Of a stretch of DNA of 64,000 nucleotides, positions 25,656 through 34,197 are shown one piece after another. The position numbers and the translations under genes were made by a program. Below the pieces are notes generated by a model. It worked only from the letters and a program-made list of their open reading frames with translations, made no database searches and was not told the origin of the DNA. Within the stretch, counting starts at the first letter, position 1, and each line of letters opens with the position of its first letter. The stretch is from NCBI GenBank assembly GCA_033722555.1, contig JAWVYS010000004.1, positions 57,505-121,504 on the forward strand. Direction: 5' to 3'. This DNA comes from Brumimicrobium sp033722555. Its GTDB lineage: Bacteria; Bacteroidota; Bacteroidia; Flavobacteriales_D; Crocinitomicaceae.

Positions 25656-27782
25656 TTATTCAGGTTTTTCCTCAGGCTTTTCTTCGGTTTTTACCTCAGC
25701 TGTAAAATCCATTCGAATAACCTCAGCTTCTGTACGTCTGTTGAACTGATGCAATTTTTCAAACAACTCAGGATTCGATTTCTTGAACTGATTGATATAT
25801 TTCTCTGTAAGTTCAATGGACTCAAACTCCAGATTAAGCGGTTTATTCACGTAGTATTCTTCTCCTACCTTGTAAACTGTTCTCGGCTGATTCTCTCCTT
25901 TACCGACTGCCTGTAGACGGGCAGGATTAACTCCTTTCTCATTTACCAGGTAATCGACACACGACTGTGCTCTGCGCTGTGCAAGAGATTCGTTTGCTTT
26001 TGCAGATCCTCGTGCATCGGTATGCGAAACAAGCTTAAGAACCATACCGGGATATTCCTCCAACAGTCTGAACACATAGTTTAGTGAATCCTTTGAGTTG
26101 ATCTCACCTTCGATAATCTGAAGCTCAGCAGAACCAAGAGCGTATCGAACTTCAGGAAGAACAATAGGCGTCTTGGGAAGCAAGGTCATTTCAATTATGA
26201 AATTCTGATCAACCTCCAGGCCTACCGTAGTAAACTGTTCAACATCGTCGCTCTCATGGAAACGTTCCAGAGGTAAGATTTTAACTGTATAATTTACCTC
26301 TTCGTTTATATAGCGGCTTCCATCCGGCTTCTTATCCCAGTAAATGGAACCCTGTGCATTGGTCACACCACGGAAGGAATCTCCATTATCACCAGTCACT
26401 TCAACAGTTGCCCCTTCAATACGGTTCGGACTTCCTACTTCAGCAACTATAACTTTAAGGTCGAAAATATTCGGAGGAAGCTCGTAAGACCAGATATCAG
26501 GAAGATTTCTAGAACCCTTGGATCCAGACCTGTTTGATGTGAAATATCCGTTTCTTTTATCCAATTCGGTAAGGTGATAATCATCGGAGTCTGAATTAAG
26601 AGGAGTTCCAACATTTTGAATGTTCTTAAATGTAACTCCGTCGTCTCCCGCCTTTTCAGCTCTGAAGATATCCAGACCGCCTAATCCCTGATGACCTGTC
26701 GATGAAAACAACAAATCTCCGTTTAGCGCAAAAGTCGGGAAGAGCTCATCACCGGGAGTATTGATCTCAGGCCCGAGATTGACCGGTGCCGACCATGATT
26801 TCTCTCTACGCTCATATTTTGTATACCACAAATCCTTACCTCCTTGACCACCGGGAAGATCGCTGGCAAAAATGAGAATAGAACCATCCTCGTTAGGACA
26901 AGGATGTCCAACGCTTATTGAATCATGCTGTCCAAGATCTATCTCTACCGGAATACCCCAACCTCTACCTTTCTTTTCAGATACCCATATCTCACAACCA
27001 AGGTTCTTCTTTTTGATCATTGGGCAACGCGTAAAAAATGCATTTCTGAATCGACCGTCGAAAACCATTGTCCCCTCGCTGTGTTCGGTATTAATACTAT
27101 CTCCTTCAAATAAAATTGGTGGTGTCCAGTTTCCGCTTCTGTCCTTTTCCACCTGCCAGATATTGAAATATCCTTCTCCTGTAATAGGGTCTTTATCTCC
27201 TCCTCCAACAGGAGCTTTTCTGGTTGAAGCAAAAACTATGGCATTACCCCTTCTGTCAGAAACCGTAGGAGCCATATCCATCCCTTCATCATTGATCTTG
27301 AATTCTGCCTTTACGCTGTATCGCGTTCTGTTATCCTTTAAAACCACAGCTTTCTCCAGAGAAGCAAGTGCGTTGGTAGCCTGTTCATCTCCAGGAACCA
27401 GTTTCAAGTATTCCTGATAATTTTCACGTGCCTTATCATATTCGCCATTTTTTCGGTGAATTCCGGCCAGACGAAAATAAACACTTGGGTTTTCGTCATA
27501 ATATTTCAGATCGATCGCTCGCTGGTACCATTCAGCTGCTTTTTCATCATTAAAAGCCTTTTCATATGAATAACCCGCCTTGTAAGCCAGTTCAGCCTTT
27601 TGAGCCAGAGCTCTCGCATTCTTTGGAGAAATCTTTTCATATGCCGAAGAAAGTTGTTCAGCTGCCTCGAAATAAGCTCCGTTTCGATACGCTACTTCAG
27701 CCTTTTTAATTGCCGGAGGCTGAGCTAAAAGAAGCATACTGAAGGCCACAAAAAATACGCAAAGAATATTTTTTAAGTTCAT
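25656..27782 (-). CDS. TPR-PD40-OmpA envelope protein, PorE-like architecture
   Basis: A 708-residue exported protein. The domains run in order: signal peptide ending LLLAQ; TPR-like helices (about 22-150); a PD40/WD40-like beta-propeller (about 165-440) with repeats such as GNAIVFASTR, GSILIFASDLPGGQGGKDLW and NGDLLFSSTGHQGLGGLDIF; a carboxypeptidase-regulatory-like domain (about 450-550); and an OmpA peptidoglycan-binding domain (about 575-690, with SHTDARGSAKANESLAQRRA). It ends in a repeated Glu-Lys-Pro tail. This order matches PorE, the OmpA-like T9SS component, but PorE is a lipoprotein and no lipobox is seen here, and paralogues of this shape are common. ATG 27782 starts at the signal peptide. 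Confidence 0.85.
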   Translation of the reverse strand: MNLKNILCVFFVAFSMLLLAQPPAIKKAEVAYRNGAYFEAAEQLSSAYEKISPKNARALAQKAELAYKAGYSYEKAFNDEKAAEWYQRAIDLKYYDENPSVYFRLAGIHRKNGEYDKARENYQEYLKLVPGDEQATNALASLEKAVVLKDNRTRYSVKAEFKINDEGMDMAPTVSDRRGNAIVFASTRKAPVGGGDKDPITGEGYFNIWQVEKDRSGNWTPPILFEGDSINTEHSEGTMVFDGRFRNAFFTRCPMIKKKNLGCEIWVSEKKGRGWGIPVEIDLGQHDSISVGHPCPNEDGSILIFASDLPGGQGGKDLWYTKYERREKSWSAPVNLGPEINTPGDELFPTFALNGDLLFSSTGHQGLGGLDIFRAEKAGDDGVTFKNIQNVGTPLNSDSDDYHLTELDKRNGYFTSNRSGSKGSRNLPDIWSYELPPNIFDLKVIVAEVGSPNRIEGATVEVTGDNGDSFRGVTNAQGSIYWDKKPDGSRYINEEVNYTVKILPLERFHESDDVEQFTTVGLEVDQNFIIEMTLLPKTPIVLPEVRYALGSAELQIIEGEINSKDSLNYVFRLLEEYPGMVLKLVSHTDARGSAKANESLAQRRAQSCVDYLVNEKGVNPARLQAVGKGENQPRTVYKVGEEYYVNKPLNLEFESIELTEKYINQFKKSNPELFEKLHQFNRRTEAEVIRMDFTAEVKTEEKPEEKPE

Positions 27783-28049
27783 AGAAAATGAATTATGTAA
27801 AAATTTCCCCGAAAGAAAGTAATTTTTATGTTCATACACAAGTGATTTTATATTTTATTCCATAATTTTTATCGAAAAGCCACTTTAAATTTAAAATCAG
27901 TTTAACATTCGTTTTTTTCGATTAATCAATTATATACCTCGATAAATTCGAAATTAAAGGTGCTTAAAAACTTTTTTTTGTAGAGCCAATTGCTTTAAAT
28001 TATTAACAATAAATGAATTTAAAAACAATCTATGAATTTATTCTGGTTT

Positions 28050-29399
28050 TTACAAACCCGTTATCCTCCTTTTAAAATAATAATAGGGAATAATTGCTCT
28101 TAGTACCATCCAAGCCAAAATTGCAAACCAAATGACCTCTAGACCAGGGTAAAAATAATGTCCGAACAGTAAGATCGGCAAAAAAGCGCATAAAGTAGAG
28201 ATCAAAAGTACATTTCGTAAAAATTTAGCGTCACCCATTCCTTTGAAAACACCATCGAGCGTAAAAGCTACAGAATTGACAGGAAGACAGAGTAGAAATA
28301 TAGGGAGAATAACAGGGTAAAGTTGCCATACTGCAGCGTTATCAATAAGTAATCCCATAATCGATTTATCAAAGAAAAAAAGAATAAAACCAAGTAAACA
28401 GGATACCGAAAAACTTAAAAGTATATTCCTTTTCAGATTAAGAACAAGGGCTTCCCTGTCTCTTGCACCAAGGAATTTTCCGGCCATTGCGTTTGCAGCA
28501 GTCGCAAAAGAATCCAGAAAAAAAGCTGAAAACAACCATAGATTGAGCATGACGGCATGCGTAGCAGCCTCAGCCTGACCATAAATATTCGCGAATTTAT
28601 GTGTTAAAATAAGTGCTACATTCAGTGTAAAAGTTCTTAGAACAAGGTTCCCGGCAATCCTTAATAATCGAGGGAAATAGGGATTTATCCGACGCGTATT
28701 CATCAATCGAATCTTTGAATGAAATATTAAAAAATAGAGCGTGATTATAAACATTATAAGCTGAGCGATTACGCTGGCCAATGCGGCTCCCTCAACTCCC
28801 ATAGGAGCCACCATATCACCCCAACCGAGAACGAATACAAAATCCAGAAGTATATTTACAGAACCTCCGATCAAGGAAATGATCATTGCCCAGGCCGTAT
28901 TCTGGATACCTCTGAAAACTCCGAAAACAGAGAACGTAACAAGTGTCAATGGAAAACCAATCACGCGGATATCAAAATAAGCAGTAGCATCCTTCAAAAC
29001 ATCACCACGAGCAGATAACAGATTTTCAAAAATCCATTCAGAGGTAAAATAAGTCGCCATCATGGCAAGGAAACCAACCAACAAATTAAAATATATCATC
29101 TGAGGGATCAGACTGGCCATAACCCTCATCCTCAACGCTCCGTACGACTGTGATACTACCGCGGAAATTGCACTCTTCATCTGAGCAAAAATCCACACCA
29201 TGGCAGAAATAAGGCTCCCGGCAATACCAACCGCTGCAACGGCAGACAAATTCTCGTTAGAACCCGAGAACTCATCGTATCCTATATTTCCAACCACCGC
29301 TATATCCGTGAGGGACAAAACCGGCTCAACAATCCCTCCGAAAAGCGCAGGTAATGCCAGTTTCCAAATAGATTTATATGAGGGTGTTTTTGCAGAAAT
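28050..29399 (-). CDS. MATE family efflux transporter, non-canonical start
   Basis: A multidrug and toxin extrusion type secondary transporter with about twelve membrane helices, using an ion gradient to export organic cations. The conserved N-terminal MATE helix (KLALPALFGGIVEPVLSLTD, with the central Asp/Val region) is clearly encoded, but no ATG or GTG lies in any frame from 29319 back to the rsmI stop, and the first in-frame TTG (29318) falls after most of that helix. In-frame ATT codons at 29399 and 29369 are candidate starts; I take 29399, giving 449 residues, a normal MATE length. The frame is the same as rsmI, five codons past its TAA. Whether this is an ATT start, readthrough, or an error or decay is open. 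Confidence 0.75.
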   Translation of the reverse strand: MSAKTPSYKSIWKLALPALFGGIVEPVLSLTDIAVVGNIGYDEFSGSNENLSAVAAVGIAGSLISAMVWIFAQMKSAISAVVSQSYGALRMRVMASLIPQMIYFNLLVGFLAMMATYFTSEWIFENLLSARGDVLKDATAYFDIRVIGFPLTLVTFSVFGVFRGIQNTAWAMIISLIGGSVNILLDFVFVLGWGDMVAPMGVEGAALASVIAQLIMFIITLYFLIFHSKIRLMNTRRINPYFPRLLRIAGNLVLRTFTLNVALILTHKFANIYGQAEAATHAVMLNLWLFSAFFLDSFATAANAMAGKFLGARDREALVLNLKRNILLSFSVSCLLGFILFFFDKSIMGLLIDNAAVWQLYPVILPIFLLCLPVNSVAFTLDGVFKGMGDAKFLRNVLLISTLCAFLPILLFGHYFYPGLEVIWFAILAWMVLRAIIPYYYFKRRITGL

Positions 29400-29411
29400 A
29401 TTTTGTGAAGA

Positions 29412-30134
29412 TTATCTGGGGGAAAAAGACCGGCCAATTAAAAACATTGTGGGACGCTTAGATAAATCAAATGCATTTTCGCGCCACTTGGCAACCGTCA
29501 TGGTCTGAATTCTTTCCGTCGGTAAAGTCAGATCACAGGCTATGCATAACAGCGTGCTATCCATACATTCGTTCAGAATGTCCTCCAGCAAGTTCATGTT
29601 ACGAAAAGGGGTTTCCATAAAGATTTGAGTTTGGCCTGTTTTTGAAGCAATTTTCTCAAAATCTTTGAAATCCCTTACCCGTTGTTTTCTGTCCTTGGCA
29701 ACATAACCGTGAAAGGCAAAAGATTGACCGTTGAACCCGCTACCTATCAAAGCGAGAAGAATAGAAGAAGGGCCTGTAAGGGGACTTACAAAAAATCCTT
29801 TTTGATGAGCGAGAGCAACAAGATCGGATCCGGGATCAGCTATTCCAGGGCAACCGGCCTCCGAAATTATCGCCAGATTAAAACCCTCCTTCAAAGGCCT
29901 TAGCATAGAAGAAAGTTCTTCCGGTGCTGTTTTTTTATTCAGTTCAAAGAAAGTGGAATCATCAATGGGGAAATTTCTGTCTAACTTTCTCAAATACCGC
30001 CTTGCTGATTTGACATTTTCAACAGCAAAATGACGTGTTTCAGACGCAAGACTTGCTACTTCCGAGGGTATCACATGCTGCCACTGCTCAGAACCTAATG
30101 TTGTAGGTAATAAATAAAGACGACCTTTTCCCAT
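29412..30134 (-). CDS. SAM-dependent methyltransferase, RsmI-like tetrapyrrole-methylase fold
   Basis: A 240-residue methyltransferase of the tetrapyrrole-methylase fold. It starts MGKGRLYLLPTTLG and contains SEAGCPGIADPGSDLV and LTGPSSILLALIGSGFNGQSFAFHGYV, then METPFRN, the set of motifs seen in RsmI, which 2'-O-methylates C1402 of 16S rRNA. It is about 40 residues shorter than E. coli RsmI and lacks the C-terminal helical extension, as in the short Bacteroidota form, so exact specificity is not certain. It starts at the base next to the LMW phosphatase stop, and the MATE frame opens directly after its own stop. Confidence 0.85.
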   Translation of the reverse strand: MGKGRLYLLPTTLGSEQWQHVIPSEVASLASETRHFAVENVKSARRYLRKLDRNFPIDDSTFFELNKKTAPEELSSMLRPLKEGFNLAIISEAGCPGIADPGSDLVALAHQKGFFVSPLTGPSSILLALIGSGFNGQSFAFHGYVAKDRKQRVRDFKDFEKIASKTGQTQIFMETPFRNMNLLEDILNECMDSTLLCIACDLTLPTERIQTMTVAKWRENAFDLSKRPTMFLIGRSFSPR

Positions 30135-30596
30135 CTAATTCTTTTTTAGTCCTTCCACTATAATATCCGTCGCTTCATCGAGCATTTCGAAAACCTCCCT
30201 GAATCCACGGTCACCTCCGAAGTAAGGGTCAGGAACCTCCATGTCTTTTCCGGGTTTTGAAACATTTAATATAAGTTGTACCTTATTCTCGTCCTCTTTG
30301 GTACGCGCCAGCGAAACCACGTTCTGGTAATTGCTTTTGTCCATCACATAAATTCGATCGAATTCATCAAAATCCTTTACTTTAAATTGTCTGCCTCGCA
30401 AATCATCTATGGAAAGTCCGAAATCCTTCGCTGTTTGTCGCATTCTGGGGTCCGGTGCTTCTCCTACGTGCCAGTCCCCGGTGCCGGCAGAATCAACCTT
30501 TACATTTAGCCCGTGCTCCTCAACTTTCTTCCGAAGCAATCCGTCCGCAAGAGGCGAACGACAAATATTGCCCAAACAAACCATTAAAATTTTCAT
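30135..30596 (-). CDS. low molecular weight protein-tyrosine phosphatase
   Basis: A 153-residue cytosolic phosphatase. The P-loop Cys7-(x)5-Arg13 (VCLGNICRSP) is at the N-terminus and the general acid Asp lies in the PDPYFGG motif near residue 125. The family dephosphorylates tyrosine and sometimes arginine phosphates. ATG 30596 puts the P-loop at the usual position; an upstream in-frame start at 30635 has no support. Its stop codon abuts the start of the rsmI-like gene, so both are probably translated from one mRNA. Confidence 0.92.
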   Translation of the reverse strand: MKILMVCLGNICRSPLADGLLRKKVEEHGLNVKVDSAGTGDWHVGEAPDPRMRQTAKDFGLSIDDLRGRQFKVKDFDEFDRIYVMDKSNYQNVVSLARTKEDENKVQLILNVSKPGKDMEVPDPYFGGDRGFREVFEMLDEATDIIVEGLKKN

Positions 30597-30725
30597 TACA
30601 GATAATATTATGTGATGCGAAACAAAGATAACCATTCACAAAGCATTCTAAAACCTTTTACGTTAAAATCATCCGACCTTTACAATATATTTTTGCTCAG
30701 AGAATTGTTTTATCTTCGCACTTCA

Positions 30726-31835
30726 ATGAGAATAGCATTTTTATCGACTTTTTACCCTTATCGTGGAGGTATAGCTCAGTTTAATGGGGCTCTTTTCCGA
30801 GCGTTAGAAAAAGATCACGATATAAAAGCATTCAATTTTTCTTTACAGTATCCGTCTTTTCTTTTCCCCGGAAAAACGCAGTACGTCACCGATAACGATA
30901 AACCGGACAGAATAGAAACTGTGCGAGTATTAAATGCTGTAAATCCAATCTCCTATCAAAGCACTTTAAAAAAAATTCAACAGTTTCATCCGGATTTGCT
31001 TTTGATAGGTTATTGGTTGCCTTACATGGCTCCATCTTTGGGTTATATCGCAGGTAAAATGCAGAACCATTGCGAAGTTATCTCAATTGTCCATAATGCA
31101 ATCCCGCATGAAAAGGGAAAATTCGACAAACTCCTTTCAAATTATTTCTTTAATAGAAACAGTAAAATAATTACCTTATCGGAAGCTGTAAGAAACCAAA
31201 TAGAAGGGTCATATCCGAAAATCAGGGTAAATTCGTTCCCACACCCTGTTTATAACCATTTCGGGGATAAAATTGACAGAAGTCAAGCATTAAATCAACT
31301 GAATCTGCCGGAAAATAACCGCTACATTTTATTTTTTGGCCTCATAAGGGATTATAAAGGACTCGATCTGCTTCTGGAGTCTTTATCTCTTCTTGATAAA
31401 GATATTCATCTGATCCTTGCAGGAGAGGTTTATGGAAGCTTTGAACCCTACAGAAAAATAATGGATAAATTTTCCTTAAAAAACAGAGTGCATTTATTTC
31501 TCGAATACATCCCTGATGAAGAGGTGAAATTTTTCTTTTCAGCATCCGAATGCGTGGTTTTGCCCTACAAATCAGGAACCCAAAGCGGGATTATTGCCAT
31601 ATCAAAACACTTCAATAAACCTGTAGTCGCAACGAACGTAGGTGGACTCTCTGAGTTTATTACCGATGAAAAACAAGGAGTTGTTGTTCCGGAGGTCAAC
31701 CCATCATCCATTGCTGACGGAATCAGACGTATGCTGGCAAAAAACGCAAAAAAGGAGACCTATAATTCTGCAGAGGGCGATTACCTCTCGTGGAATGCAT
31801 TTGCAAATAAACTTATAGCTTTCGCCAAAGAATAA
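30726..31835 (+). CDS. GT4 family glycosyltransferase
   Basis: A 369-residue GT-B fold glycosyltransferase. It begins MRIAFLSTFYPYRGGIAQF, the GT4 start with a Gly-Gly loop that contacts donor phosphates. The C-terminal donor domain contains ILFFGLIRDYKGLDLLLESL, then a segment where a conserved acidic residue (SASECVVLPYKSGTQSGIIA, an E-x7-E-type region) contacts the nucleotide sugar, and TNVGGLSEFI. The ATG at 30726 fits; upstream in-frame codons from 30612 add 38 residues without family support. A TATCTTCG box (30711-30718) close to TAnnTTTG sits just upstream. The acceptor is not evident. Confidence 0.88.
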   Translation: MRIAFLSTFYPYRGGIAQFNGALFRALEKDHDIKAFNFSLQYPSFLFPGKTQYVTDNDKPDRIETVRVLNAVNPISYQSTLKKIQQFHPDLLLIGYWLPYMAPSLGYIAGKMQNHCEVISIVHNAIPHEKGKFDKLLSNYFFNRNSKIITLSEAVRNQIEGSYPKIRVNSFPHPVYNHFGDKIDRSQALNQLNLPENNRYILFFGLIRDYKGLDLLLESLSLLDKDIHLILAGEVYGSFEPYRKIMDKFSLKNRVHLFLEYIPDEEVKFFFSASECVVLPYKSGTQSGIIAISKHFNKPVVATNVGGLSEFITDEKQGVVVPEVNPSSIADGIRRMLAKNAKKETYNSAEGDYLSWNAFANKLIAFAKE

Positions 31836-31860
31836 AAAAACCCGAAACATCGTTTCGGGT
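31834..31860 (-). terminator. rho-independent terminator of lpdA
   Basis: ACCCGAAAC (31840-31848) and GTTTCGGGT (31852-31860) pair around a 3-nt loop. Read on the minus strand the hairpin is followed by seven T, the orientation that ends lpdA transcripts; the plus strand has no T-run. Confidence 0.85.
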
Positions 31861-31880
31861 CTCAGTTGTTCGATTGCAAT

Positions 31881-33272
31881 CTATAAATGAATTACCTCAT
31901 CATACGCTGCCGCTGCGGCTTCCATAACCGCTTCTGACATGGTAGGATGCGGATGCACGGTTTTAATCAATTCTTCTCCGGTTACCTCTAGTTTTCGAAT
32001 CGCAACTATTTCAGCGATCATTTCTGTAACATTATATCCTATCATATGAGCACCTAATAATTCTCCGTATTTGGCATCAAAAATAAGTTTAACAAAACCT
32101 TCTTTGGCTCCTGCTGCACTGGCTTTTCCTGAAGCTGAGAAAGGAAATTTTCCGATTTTTACATCATAACCCGCCTCTTTCGCTTTTTCCTCAGTGAATC
32201 CAACGGAAGCAACCTCAGGAGAACAATACGTACATCCCGGAATATTGTTATAATCAAGCGGTTCTGGATGATGACCAGCCAGTTTTTCAACACAAATTAT
32301 CCCCTCTGCACTCGCAACGTGCGCCAGAGCAGGACCGGGAACACAATCTCCGATAGCAAAATAACCGGGAATGTTTGTCTGGTAATAATCATTCACCAAT
32401 ATTTTGCCTCGATCAGTAATAATACCGAGATCTTCGAGTCCGATATTTTCAATATTTGCTTCGATTCCTACGGCAGATAAAACGATATCACACTCCTCAA
32501 TCTGTTCGCCGTCTTTTGTTTTGATAGTAACCTTACATTTTGTTCCGCTAGTATCAACCTTTTCTACCGATGCGTTAGTCATAACTTTGATACCCTGCTT
32601 TTTTAAGGTTTTAGCCAACTCTTTGGATACTTCGGCATCCTCTACAGGAACGATTGCCGGCATAAACTCTACTAAAGTAACTTCTGTACCAATTGCATTA
32701 TAGAAATACGCAAACTCCGTTCCTATCGCTCCTGATCCTACCACAATCATTTTCTTGGGTTGCTTGCTCAAGGTCATCGCTTCACGATATCCAATGATTT
32801 TTTTGCCGTCCTGTTTAAGGTTAGGTAATTGACGAGAACGTGCACCCGTAGCAATGATAATTCCTTTATCAGCAGCATAAACTTCTTTGTTTCCCTTTTC
32901 ATCGGTAACCTCTACCTTCTTACCTGCTACTACTTTTCCCGTACCCTTGATTACGTCAATTTTATTTTTCTTCATCAGGAACTGAACTCCTTTGCTCATT
33001 CCTTCCGCAACATCTCGACTCCTTTTAATCATTGCACCGAAGTCGGCCTTTCCTTCTTTCACTGATATCCCGTAATCTGCAGCATGAGACAGATATTCAA
33101 ATACATTGGCACTTTTTAACAAGGCCTTAGTAGGGATACACCCCCAGTTCAAACAAACTCCCCCTAATGATTCCTTTTCAATAATGGCTGTTTTAAAACC
33201 CAACTGAGAAGATCGAATGGCTGTTACATAACCTCCGGGACCACTACCCACAACGATGATATCATAACTCAT
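31881..33272 (-). CDS. lpdA: dihydrolipoyl dehydrogenase (E3)
   Basis: A 463-residue homodimeric flavoprotein that reoxidises dihydrolipoamide in pyruvate, 2-oxoglutarate and branched-chain dehydrogenase complexes with NAD+. FAD-binding GSGPGG is at residues 9-14. The redox-active disulphide is Cys40-Cys45 (GGVCLNWGCIPT). NAD+ binding is GSGAIGTEFAY near residue 180, the second FAD segment is AIGDC near 307, and the C-terminal catalytic His-Glu pair is in HPHPTMSEAVMEA. Length is standard. A box TAACTTCG (33301-33308 on the minus strand) resembles the -7 element just upstream. Confidence 0.96.
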   Translation of the reverse strand: MSYDIIVVGSGPGGYVTAIRSSQLGFKTAIIEKESLGGVCLNWGCIPTKALLKSANVFEYLSHAADYGISVKEGKADFGAMIKRSRDVAEGMSKGVQFLMKKNKIDVIKGTGKVVAGKKVEVTDEKGNKEVYAADKGIIIATGARSRQLPNLKQDGKKIIGYREAMTLSKQPKKMIVVGSGAIGTEFAYFYNAIGTEVTLVEFMPAIVPVEDAEVSKELAKTLKKQGIKVMTNASVEKVDTSGTKCKVTIKTKDGEQIEECDIVLSAVGIEANIENIGLEDLGIITDRGKILVNDYYQTNIPGYFAIGDCVPGPALAHVASAEGIICVEKLAGHHPEPLDYNNIPGCTYCSPEVASVGFTEEKAKEAGYDVKIGKFPFSASGKASAAGAKEGFVKLIFDAKYGELLGAHMIGYNVTEMIAEIVAIRKLEVTGEELIKTVHPHPTMSEAVMEAAAAAYDEVIHL

Positions 33273-33720
33273 AATTCTGTATTTTCCAAGATTTGTGTGG
33301 CGAAGTTAATGAATTAAGGACTAATAAAGGAAGTCAAAACTGTTTTTTTTGAAACGCGAATTAAATCGGAGTATCCGTGCTTAATTCAAAAGATTGTCAG
33401 TGCCTTTAACTCAACAAATGACATACTGATTAACACTACTTAATATTTTGAATTCAAACCCTATTTGTCGACAGCTAAAATCAAAAAATTACTTTCAGTC
33501 TTATTTTAAGAAAAACATTACGCTTGTTAAAAAAAACAAGTCCTAAATAATTAATGTGAAATATAACTATCATTGATTTCTTTATTCAATCCCTAAAACT
33601 CAGTGTATACAGGTAAACAAATGAATATCAAGGCTTAAATCTCTATTTTCTACCAAAATATTTTTTTTGGCAGAACAGATTCTTCATTTTAAGTTTGTCT
33701 TAATAAATGGACAATTAATC
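33273..33720. other. long AT-rich intergenic region
   Basis: 448 bp of AT-rich DNA between the divergent lpdA and secreted-pair genes. It contains an imperfect -7 element for lpdA near 33301-33308, a short inverted repeat (CTTGTT at 33523-33528 with AACAAG at 33535-33540, A-run between) and the strong promoter at 33666-33697. No further gene or RNA is recognised. Confidence 0.6.
33666..33697 (+). promoter_or_regulatory. Bacteroidota promoter, -33 and -7 elements
   Basis: TTTG at 33666-33669 and TAAGTTTG at 33690-33697, separated by 20 nt, together match the sigma-ABfr consensus closely. Transcription should begin near 33704, giving a 17-nt leader before the ATG at 33721. Confidence 0.75.
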
Positions 33721-34176
33721 ATGAAAAAACTGTTATTCATCGCTTCTTTTCTGGTTTTTGGGTCGCTTTCCATAAGTGCTCAAAACAGTCAGGAAATAAA
33801 TGTTCCTGTTGAGGAAGGAAAATTCTCCTATGAGCAATTGGATACGCTCACGAAAATATTTCTGAACAATCAGTTTTCAAGCGAAGAGTTAGAAACATTG
33901 AAAAATGATCCTTTGAAGTTAAGGCAATACGACTACCTCTGCTCGAAATCCTTTGAAATCAAATCGGGTCAAATTTATAGTCTCGAGGACTATCTCAAAA
34001 TAGATGTTAGTATTTACGATAATATCAGAACCGAGAGTACCATTGTTGAAGTGCAGGATGAAGCATCAGGCCTGACATTATTGTTGGATTCTACGCTGGA
34101 GGCCATGGAAAAGCTTGGTGCTTTTTTCCCACAGAGCACGCCAACACCGGCCCCCACCTCTAAAATCATTGAATAA
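33721..34176 (+). CDS. small secreted protein, unknown function
   Basis: A 151-residue protein with a signal peptide (MKKLLFIASFLVFGSLSISAQ). The mature part is acidic and mainly helical (FSYEQLDTLTKIFLNNQFSSEELETLKN), followed by a Pro/Thr-rich C-terminal end. I do not recognise a family. ATG 33721 follows a well-matched promoter by 24 nt; the open frame starts earlier at a TTG (33667) that lies inside the promoter and is excluded. It is followed after 21 bp by the CUB-like protein gene, with which it is almost certainly co-transcribed. Confidence 0.7.
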   Translation: MKKLLFIASFLVFGSLSISAQNSQEINVPVEEGKFSYEQLDTLTKIFLNNQFSSEELETLKNDPLKLRQYDYLCSKSFEIKSGQIYSLEDYLKIDVSIYDNIRTESTIVEVQDEASGLTLLLDSTLEAMEKLGAFFPQSTPTPAPTSKIIE

Positions 34177-34197
34177 TTATTTGATATACTTAATGCC

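Noticed and set aside
26872..27417. 181-codon plus-strand frame inside the OmpA-propeller gene
   Set aside because: Antisense shadow with no domain and unlike codon composition; the minus-strand gene explains the region fully.
33481..33540. Short inverted repeat as an RNA gene or terminator
   Set aside because: The arms are only six bases with an A-run loop and no T-tail.
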